From Bagarius yarrelli (lineage: Eukaryota; Chordata; Actinopteri; Siluriformes; Sisoridae): 64,000 bases of DNA. A model generated the notes under the pieces. It was not told where the DNA came from. It was given only the letters and a program-made list of their open reading frames with translations, and did not search any database. This document shows, piece by piece, positions 56,905-64,000 of the stretch. The first letter of the stretch is position 1. Each line of letters starts with the position of its first letter. A program made the translations under genes and the position numbers. The DNA lies in the NCBI GenBank assembly GCA_005784505.1, contig VCAZ01000014.1, positions 3,652,241 through 3,716,240 on the forward strand, in the 5' to 3' direction.

Positions 56905-57172
56905 AAACTCTTGTGCTTATATACCCCTCTGTATTCGCCTGTCTTTGTTGTTTGTTGTTCCCCGAACGAGTTTCTTGTGTATGTTCATGCAAGTGTTTAT
57001 GTTGAGTGTAAGTGTTCCTGTCCAGTCAGTTTAGTTTAGTTCATGTTAGTTGTTTTGCTACGTGTGTATATGTATTCAAGTTAAGTTCAGATTAAATTTA
57101 TGTTCACATTGTGAATAAACTGCACCTGGGTTCTCAACAATACGTCCTGCCTCAGTGGAGTCTTGACAATTT
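56905..57172 (+). mobile_element. LTR-like fragment, second family
   Basis: The plus strand has a TATA-like 'gtgcttatatacccctctg', G/T-rich transcribed sequence, 'gtgaataaactgcacctggg' (AATAAA signal) and a terminal 'gagtcttgaca'. The 'aataaactgcacctgggttc' wording is typical of fish Gypsy-type LTR 3' parts. The left border is uncertain. Confidence 0.5.
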
Positions 57173-57944
57173 TAGAAACCGCTGATCTACTGGGACTTTC
57201 ATACTCAGCAGTCTATACAGCTTACCCAGAAAATTGTAAACAGCAAACTAAGAAAAAAGCATCTTGTGGGCGGGAGCTCTGCAGGGGGAAAAAGTCCTTG
57301 TTGCTGAGAGAGAGAGAGAGAGAGAGAGATCAGTAAACAATGCAGGTTTGAAATGAGACAAAAATCTACAGTGGGCACAGAAATAAAAATCACTTTGTCA
57401 TTTTGTAATCTTCATCCTCGGCCCACTGGAGCTGTAGATTTCTGTTCTTGGGTGACAGGAATAGAACCCAACATCTTCGGCTGTAGTATCTCATCTTATG
57501 CTCTTCTGCTTACAATGGTTAAAAAATAATGGTAATTTAATTAAGCATAGTTTTTCAGTTGGAATAGGATCAAAATTGTTTTCTTTCTTTCGATTAAATT
57601 ATTGCTCAATACACTGCTAAATGACAACTTACTCAATGATATATGTATTATTATTATTATTATTTGCTACCTCTGGGTCATTTACCCTGTGTTTGTATTA
57701 TTATGGCACTTAAAATACTGACCAATGCTAGTTTTACCCCTGTAAACTTGCTGTAGAGGAATGTTGTTACGTAAGCTTATAACATGACCTAAATACACAG
57801 ATCAGTAAATAATTAATCATTTCTGTAAATTTTTAATCATTCAATCAAAAGCAGAACATTTTGGAAAGCTGCTATGTCATAAATCCTAAATTCTAGTATA
57901 ACAGGGTTAAAAATGACTTTTGCAAATCAAAATTTCATACCAGA
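57173..57944. other. Spacer with (GA)n at 57307-57330
   Basis: Contains a short (GA)n and an (ATT)n stretch near 57647-57665. No gene was recognised. Confidence 0.5.
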
Positions 57945-58860
57945 TCGGTCGAGGCCCGGGTTAACAACGACCGCCACCGGGAAATTGGGCTACTGTTGGT
58001 CAGAGAAGAAGGGGAGGAGGATGTGTGAATAGCCAAAAAGAGAATAGTAAAGGCAAAAGTGTAGGACTGAGAATAGGGATGCTTAATGTTGAGACAATGA
58101 CAGGAAAAGGTAGAGAGCTGGTTAGTATGATGGAGAGAAGGAAGGTAGATACATTGTGTGTTTTTATCTTTAAGAACAAGGGTGATATGCAGAGTTGCAA
58201 CACCTACAGAGGCATAAAGTTGATGAGCCATACAGTAAAAGTATGGGAAAGAGTAGTGGAAGCCAGGTTAGACAGGATAGTAGATATTTGTGGCCAGCAG
58301 TACAGATGCAATCTTTGCTCTGAGAATGCTGATGGAGAAGTACAAAGATGGTAGCTGCATTGTGTTTTTGTAGACCTGGAGAAAGCATATGGCAGGGTAC
58401 CAAAAGAAGAGCTGTGGTATTATATTAGGAAGTCAGGAATAGCAGAGAAGTATGTCAGGGTGGTGCAGGATATGTATGAGGGAAGCAGGACAGTAGTGAG
58501 GTGTGCTGTAGGTCAGACAGAGGAGTTCAAAGTGGAGGTGGGACTGCATCAGGGATTAGCTCTGAGCCCCTTTTGTTTGCTGTAATGATGGATATGTTGA
58601 CAGACGAGGTCAGATAGGAATCTCCTATGGTCGATAGGACAATGATAGTGAGAGCAGGGAGCCGGTGGAGGAAAACCTGGAGAGGTGGAGGTTTGCTCTG
58701 GAGACAAGAGGAATGAGTTGTAAGGAATGAGACAGAGTACATGTGTTTGAATAAAAGTGAGGGAAGTGGAACAGTGAGATTACAGGGTGAAGAGGTAAAA
58801 AAGGTACAGGAGTCTAAGTACTTGGGTCAACAGTCTAGAGCAAAGGACAATGTGTATAAT
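57945..58860 (+). pseudogene. LINE-A with 5' end, EN-RT deletion fusion
   Basis: Begins at the 5' part 'gtcgaggcccgggttaacaa'. The frame from 58025 has the endonuclease start GLRIGMLNVETMTGKGREL and ERRKVDTLC. Within two codons (near 58160) it jumps to reverse-transcriptase text, KNKGDMQSCNTYRGIKLMSH, then WERVVEARLDRIV. Later, out of frame: FVDLEKAYGRVPKEELWYY, EVGLHQGLALSPF. The FADD catalytic box is lost in a deletion near 58625. GSGTVRLQGEEVKKVQESKY follows before the copy ends. It lacks most of the endonuclease and cannot be active. Confidence 0.85.
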
Positions 58861-58876
58861 AGGTAAAGAAGAGATC

Positions 58877-58978
58877 GGTGGTTCAATTAGTCCAACACCC
58901 TAACCACTAAGCGACCACTCCCCCAATACAAGCGACCACTCCCCCAATACAATACTCCCCCAATACATACACTGAGTA
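58877..58978 (-). mobile_element. SINE-A head fragment with short tandem duplication
   Basis: 'gtccaacaccctaaccacta' is the reversed SINE-A head. 'aagcgaccactcccccaata' then occurs twice in full, and 'actcccccaatac' a third and fourth time in shorter form. Confidence 0.65.
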
Positions 58979-59389
58979 CATTCAGTAGCTCCGATCATAT
59001 AAGTGATGATTATTGATATAATCTAATTGGAATTGGGAAATCTGAATTAATACCCAGTGCTAGTATTCAAATTCTGTTTCTTTTTTGTCTTTGTTCATAC
59101 AGTAGTTTGTCCAGCGCTGTTATATAGTTGTTGTTTTTGTTTCTTGTACTATGTGCATGTGGCTTTTATATTGCACTAATAAACCAGATCTGCTTCTGCA
59201 TCTGCCTCTAACCCCAATCACTGACATTCTGGGCTTTTTTATTGTAATTATAATAAAACTAGACATTAATCAGACTGGGTTCCTTGACCAAAAACCAAAA
59301 ATCATCACAGGGACGTGATTATGTAATTTTTCACTGTAAGTTTTAGCTGTAAATACAAAAAGTGGTAAATAGCAAAAGTTTGTGGCTCA
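58979..59389. other. Unassigned, possible LTR-like end near 59170-59225
   Basis: 'cactaataaaccagatctgc' followed by 'ttctgcatctgcctctaac' resembles an LTR polyadenylation region, but no other LTR part is clear. Confidence 0.3.
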
Positions 59390-59572
59390 GTGGTGGCTCA
59401 GTGGTTAAGGTGTTAGGCTGATACCAGAAAGACCAGGGTTTTATTCCCAGCACCACCAAGCCACCACTGTCGAGGCCCTGAGCAAGGCCTCTAACTCCCA
59501 ATTGCTCAGTTGTATAAAAGAGATAAATGTAATTCGCTCTGGATAAGGACGTCTGCCAAATACTGTAAGTGC
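59390..59572 (+). mobile_element. SINE-A copy, full length
   Basis: 'gtggctcagtggtggctcag' (duplicated head), 'tggttaaggtgttaggctga', B-box-like 'agggttttattcccagcacc', 'aggccctgagcaaggcctct', 'gttgtataaaagagataaat' and tail 'ttcgctctggataaggacgt'. Confidence 0.92.
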
Positions 59573-61079
59573 GTAGAATGTGTATACCCCCTAATCTATT
59601 TGTTACTTTGTTTAGATCTCTTCAGTTATTTTTCTTTTTGTGCTTGTTCCATTGTTCTCTCTCTTAATTTTTGTATTTATGTAAAGTGTTGTATGTGTTG
59701 AATGTTAAAAGCTAATTAATGTCTAACTGAGGCTTTGACTAGTCCATTAACTAGATCATTAACCAGAGTGCAGTAATGCAAACATTAAAGCTTTCCAAAA
59801 TAAACAACAACTGCTAAATCAGACCTAATTGTTATAACAGCGTTTAGTAAGAGCCCACTATTAAAAGGCATTTGATCAAACTTCACTGTGAAGTAATGGG
59901 AGATGCACATCTTTAAAAGTATTGAATACTTATACATTTTTTATTTTTTTAAATGGCAGGTCAGCTCCAAGGAGACCATTTGTGTTTTTTGTTATGGTCA
60001 TTATAATGTCTTTGTCATCAATTCCTCACAGAGAATCTGTGAAAATAACCAGCTTGAATTTCCCCAGGCTGATGAATAGCACTATAGCAGGTATGTTATA
60101 GATTTATCACAGCCACCCTGCCAGTTATTATTACCCTCTTCTCAATGTGCATGAGTCATGCTGAAGTTCTTACATCATCTATCCGTAGAGTCACACTAAA
60201 TAATCGCATATAGAATGCAAACCCAAACCCAAACCTCTGTCCCCACATCCAATCTTAAGGGATACCTCAGATTGTCTATTTTGGTCTTCTTTTTAGTAAT
60301 GAAAACCTTAGTTGAAATAAATTGTATTTTTATTGATAGTCCTAATTTTACATGAACTCATGGTAGATTCTTTCATTCAATAGGGAAAGAATAGCCGTTA
60401 CATCAAATTAAAAATCATGTTTTTCCCACAGGTGACTATGAGGCTCTGTGTATATTTTAAGTCCTGACAGTCAGGCATTAACCCACTAAATCATGGCGCA
60501 GGGCCCTGTAATGCAAACATGAAGATTAAAAACAACTTCTATTACATGATCCAATCAAAATGGTTACTCATAAGTTTAGTGTGGAACCTTATTGTAATTT
60601 TTAATTTCTTTCAATTATCTTTAATTTCTACCTAAACAGTATACCAAAATCTACTCCAGTGAAGCCAAACATAATATATCTTAGCAGAACACCGGTGGTT
60701 TTACATGTGTTTTGGTCTTTAACGCTCTTTCAGAAGAGGTTAAAATGGTGACGTTATGACTTCAGAAAAATGTCCAGTTAAGAACTACTGTTGATTTCAA
60801 AGCTCACTGAAAGATGTTATAATGTGCAGGGTTTAAGTGATACTGCGGCCCCAGAAGGAGTGAGAAGCTGAAGAACAGTAACTCCACAGGCATTCATCTA
60901 AACCTTGAGTGCTTCATGAGCAATAAGGATGTGTCAGAGAAAATAAACTGGTCCTAGACACAGTGAGACTATAAAAGATTTTAAGAAAATGTAGGCACTT
61001 ATGGTGTTTTGACATTGAAAGAAAATAGATTTCTCCAAAAACTGCAGGCACCAAATTCAGTTGGATGTACAAGTACATA
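59573..61079. other. Unassigned, repeat-poor
   Basis: About 1.5 kb without recognised repeat or coding motif. The 77-codon minus frame near 60914-61147 overlaps the start of the LINE-A fragment. Confidence 0.4.
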
Positions 61080-61495
61080 AATATCTGCTTTCTTCTTCTT
61101 CTTCTTTCCGCTGTTCCCATTCGCAACAGCGAATCATCTGTCTCCACCTAACCCTATTCTCTACTCCTCTTCATCCTCTTCACTCACATCCACTAACTTC
61201 ATGTCCTCGTTTATCTCATCCAGATACCTCCTCTTTGTTTTTCCTCTTTGCCTTCTGCCTGGTAGCTTCATTTCTAACATCCTCCTACCAATATATTCAC
61301 TATCCCTCCTCTGTACATGTCCAAACCACCTCAATCTGGCTTCCCTGGCTTTCTCCCCAAAACATCTAACATGAGCCGTCCCCCTGATGAACTCGTTCCT
61401 AATTTCTTTGCCAGTCCAAACCGCTTCACTCCCAAAGAAAACCACCTCAACATCTTCAGCTTTACTACTTCCAGCTCTGCCACCTGTCCCTCAAC
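61080..61495 (-). pseudogene. LINE-A ORF2 C-terminus, best preserved copy
   Basis: The minus frame 61445-61161 reads FIRGTAHVRCFGEKAREARL, then RWFGHVQRRDSEYIGRRMLE, a basic PGRRQRGKTKRR linker and YLDEINEDMKLVDVSEEDEE. Beyond it the strand ends in 'aagaagaagaagaaagc'. A shifted frame on the 5' side (61495-61440) has the VAELKML-like segment. This is the last 110 residues of a non-LTR pol. It gives the reference for the LINE-A copies at 4190, 24195 and 28310. Confidence 0.85.
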
Positions 61496-61501
61496 CCTCA
61501 T

Positions 61502-61573
61502 TTGCAGAGATGTATAAATAAGATAAATGTAAGTCGCTCTGGATAAGAGCGTCTACCAAATGCAGTTAATGTA
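61502..61573 (+). mobile_element. SINE-A tail fragment
   Basis: 'gagatgtataaataagataa', 'gtcgctctggataagagcgt' and 'taccaaatgcagttaatgta'. It abuts the LINE-A fragment. Confidence 0.85.
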
Positions 61574-61642
61574 AATGTCTCCAAAAATATATAAATATCT
61601 GCATTGTTATTAATAGTATTTTATTATTATAATATTAAGTAG

Positions 61643-61788
61643 TAGCGCAGTGGTTAAAATGTTGGACTTCTGATTAGAAGTTTGGGGTTTGATTCCCAGC
61701 ACCACCAAGTTGCTACTGTTGGGCCCCTGAGCAGGGCCCTTAACCCCCAATTGCTCAGTGGATGTCTTCCAAATGCTGTAAATGTAAA
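61643..61788 (+). mobile_element. SINE-A copy lacking the 'gtcgctctgg' box
   Basis: 'gtagcgcagtggttaaaatg', 'ggggtttgattcccagcacc', 'gggcccctgagcagggccct' and 'cccaattgctcagtgg', then directly 'atgtcttccaaatgctgtaa'. Confidence 0.9.
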
Positions 61789-62704
61789 TATTATAGTGCT
61801 ACTTGTCTTTGTAGATATTAAGATGTTTTCTAAATGTATACGTGTAATATTTAACAACAAAAATAATGCAATAATATATTAATGTTTTTAATAATTTATC
61901 GTAGGACTATGGAAATAAATATTCCACTCAAATAAAAATTACATTTTTATTGAAATAAAAATAAAAATTACATTTTTATTGGAATGAAAAAATACATTAT
62001 TTATAATAGGACACAAACGATACTGGCACTTTGAATGTTCTTAGACATATTGTGCAAAACATTCACGTTGATTAAAGGAGCCTTGAGCTTAAGCAAAGTA
62101 TTAAATGTCAGAAAAGTGAGGAAAACCAATAATTCAGTAGAGAAAAAAATGAACTAGAGATTATACTGTCCATCACTGTATCAGCCTGCAAACACTGAAA
62201 AAAATAACCAGGATTTTTTAAAGCTATGATTCATGTGCAAACCTTATAATGAAAATAATAATAAAGTATTAAATCATAGACTTCTAACATACGGCTATTC
62301 GTGCTAGGTTAGCTAATCTCCGTTTGGGCAAAATGATATGATTTTTGGGGTGTATTTGAGGTGAGGTAAAGGCAGTATGGTGTGAAGGTATGATGAACAG
62401 ATAAGGCTTATTCAGGGTACAGACAAATAATCAGCACCACAGGAACACTGGATAATCCATAATCATAATTAAACAAATAATGAGTTACAACCAGACAACT
62501 CTAATATACAAGGAAACAGAATTATGTAAACACAAGTCTCAGAAATGCACAGCACAGTTGGGTGACTCTGCAGGACAAGACACATCAGGCTAAACACAAT
62601 TAGGTAACAAACGTATGAAGGATTTAGAAGAAATATTAAAAGATTTAACAACAACAAAGCACATGTACATCTGTAACATTACATTTATACGCAATTGTCC
62701 AATT
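61789..62704. other. Unassigned AT-rich spacer
   Basis: A 30-bp direct duplication ('aataaaaattacatttttat') at 61930-61980. No other feature. Confidence 0.5.
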
Positions 62705-63071
62705 TTAAAACAATATTAACCCCAGTAGGTGCGTTTATTAAAAATGTTCAATGGTAAACAAATAGGGCAGTTTGGTAAACAGACATCAGAGAATAGGAGG
62801 TGTAGGAGGTAACAAACCAGACCAGGAGTGAAGGAACCGGGAACGGAGGGACCGGCTTCGGAGATCCTGATACTGGAAACAGGTAGGAAGAAGCAATGAA
62901 GCCAGACACAACACATAAGAGCTTGGGGAAGCATTCAGAGATGAGAACAGTGAAAATGAGAACAGACGTAAAGGTGCTATAGGGAAGTGAGTGGGTGGGT
63001 GATGAGCTGTAGGTGAGGCTTATTAGAATTCGGGTAAGTCTGTAGGTTAAAAGACTTGTGTTACCGTGACA
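62705..63071 (-). mobile_element. Solo-LTR-like element, family 1 copy 2
   Basis: The minus strand starts 'tgtcacggtaacacaagtct' and passes 'ccgaattctaataagcctca', 'acccactcacttccctatag' and a C/T-rich region ('cttcctacctgtttccagta') to 'tttaataaacgcacctactg'. Order and wording match 55350-55715. The TATA box is altered (ccctatagc). No internal retroelement genes. Confidence 0.6.
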
Positions 63072-63254
63072 AATATGTTATCAATATAAATAATATCTGA
63101 TATAATTCTGTACAGTATATCCCTTCTGGACTTGATGGCATCAAGACTTGAGGACCTACCCATAAATATTCTTTGATTATAAAATACTGAACATGCATTT
63201 TTCTTTTACAGAATGTATAAAGTGGTGTATATATGTTGTATTTTTTATCCACTT
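63072..63254. other. Unassigned spacer
   Basis: Nothing recognised. Confidence 0.4.
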
Positions 63255-63375
63255 GAGCAGTTAGAGGTTAAGGGTCTTGATCAGGAACCTAGCATGGCAG
63301 TTCTGGAATTTGAACTTATAACTTTCTGATCAGCAGCTGAACATCTTGACCAGTAATCTAATGTACCATTTTCCC
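63255..63375 (-). mobile_element. SINE-A, worn reverse copy, tail missing
   Basis: 'tgagcagttagaggttaagg', 'gtcttgatcaggaacctagc', 'ggaatttgaacttataactt' (B box reversed, worn) and 'gaacatcttgaccagtaatc'. Confidence 0.75.
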
Positions 63376-63401
63376 CAGAACTAAAACACAAAAACAATTC
63401 C

Positions 63402-63610
63402 GTTACATTTATATTTTTAGCATTTGGAAGGTCAACTTGAGGTATCTATCCAGGGCAACTTGGGTTTATCTTTTATATTATTCTAGCTAAGCAGTTGAGG
63501 GTTAAGGGCCTTGCTCAGGGGCCCAGCAGTGGCATATTGGTGGTGTTGAAAATTGAACCCGCTGTCTTCCAATCAACGGTTCAACACCTTAGCAACACAT
63601 TGTGCTACAA
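63402..63610 (-). mobile_element. SINE-A, reverse, full length but diverged
   Basis: 'acatttatatttttagcatt', 'ctatccagggcaacttgggt', 'cagttgagggttaagggcct', 'tgctcaggggcccagcagtg', 'aaaattgaacccgctgtctt' and 'caacaccttagcaacacatt'. It contains an insertion of about 12 bases in the tail ('gtcaacttgaggta'). Confidence 0.85.
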
Positions 63611-64000
63611 TGTGTTTAGAATCCAGTTTCACGTGTTATTAATTTAACTAGGATTTCATTTACAGGGAGAAATTTAAGCAATGCAGACAAGATTGAGAGT
63701 GTATTTTTTTTAATTGGCTGTACTCATTGAAGCACAGGTGCAGCTGCAGGACACCAGTATGGTGGAAATTGTTGAGAGCCACACATGTCCCTGATCTAAA
63801 GGTCCTACTTAGCTAGAAAGCCAGAGGCAGGCCATAAAAGGTGGAGATAATTCGCAACTTAAGGAGAGTGTAATAGGTTTTTAATTGATACCATAAAAAG
63901 CATTTTGCTACCGAGAATTTTACAGCAGTTCGGAAAGTAGCCTGGCATTCAAAATATCCCAAATTAAAAAGCCTACTTGTGTTGAATTTTAAAAGAAAAT
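63611..64000. other. Unassigned right edge
   Basis: Nothing recognised up to the window end. Confidence 0.4.

Overview
The window reads as non-coding chromosomal DNA of a bony fish. It has no bacterial-style gene organisation: open frames are short and rarely longer than 100 codons, microsatellites are long, and the sequence is dense with fish-type transposable elements. These include tRNA-derived SINEs, Tc1 and hAT DNA transposons, L2-like and other non-LTR elements, and solo LTRs. The commonest SINE ends in the box 'gtcgctctggataagggcg' followed by 'TGTAAATGTAA', of the DANA/Mermaid/V-SINE type. It makes a cypriniform, characiform or catfish-like host plausible, but the species is not determined.

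Layout. 0-5 kb: two decayed Tc1 fragments, a 33-bp minisatellite, SINEs with duplicated internal modules, a hAT-like remnant holding a nested SINE, and a non-LTR fragment. 5-9 kb: a 'cttacgagtt' DNA repeat, an 807-bp non-autonomous hAT element with perfect 11-bp terminal inverted repeats, and more SINEs. 9.7-14.7 kb: an unusual decayed GAGTCAAGTTGA-like satellite in three patches. 15-21 kb: L2-like and other LINE ends, a third SINE type and a Tc1 fossil. 24-33 kb: LINE-A fragments, one with a 36-bp in-frame minisatellite, plus dispersed repeats and a 51-base A run. 35-42 kb: many SINEs, an AT-rich tandem repeat, an L2 reverse-transcriptase remnant and MITE-like elements. 43.5-44.5 kb: a compound TA/GA/GATA microsatellite. 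47.3-50.8 kb: four copies of a repeat carrying a fossil reverse-transcriptase motif, with a young but broken Tc1 element inserted among them. 51.8-52.0 kb: a large foldback. 53.4-54.5 kb: a 700-bp GTT-rich tract and a GATA array. 55-64 kb: solo LTRs, a LINE-A copy with an internal deletion, and SINEs.

The only evidence for a host gene is three short minus-strand segments that look like exons of one transcript: a first exon at 53181-53232 with start codon and GTAAG donor, 35919-35965, and 21038-21077. Their splice sites are good and their phases agree, and together they would begin with a signal-peptide-like segment. I could not identify the protein. If the model is right, most of this window is the inside of two introns of 15-17 kb filled by transposons. 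I saw no rRNA or tRNA gene, CRISPR array, operon or defence system. The new-looking material is structural: satellites, nested repeats and microduplications inside elements.
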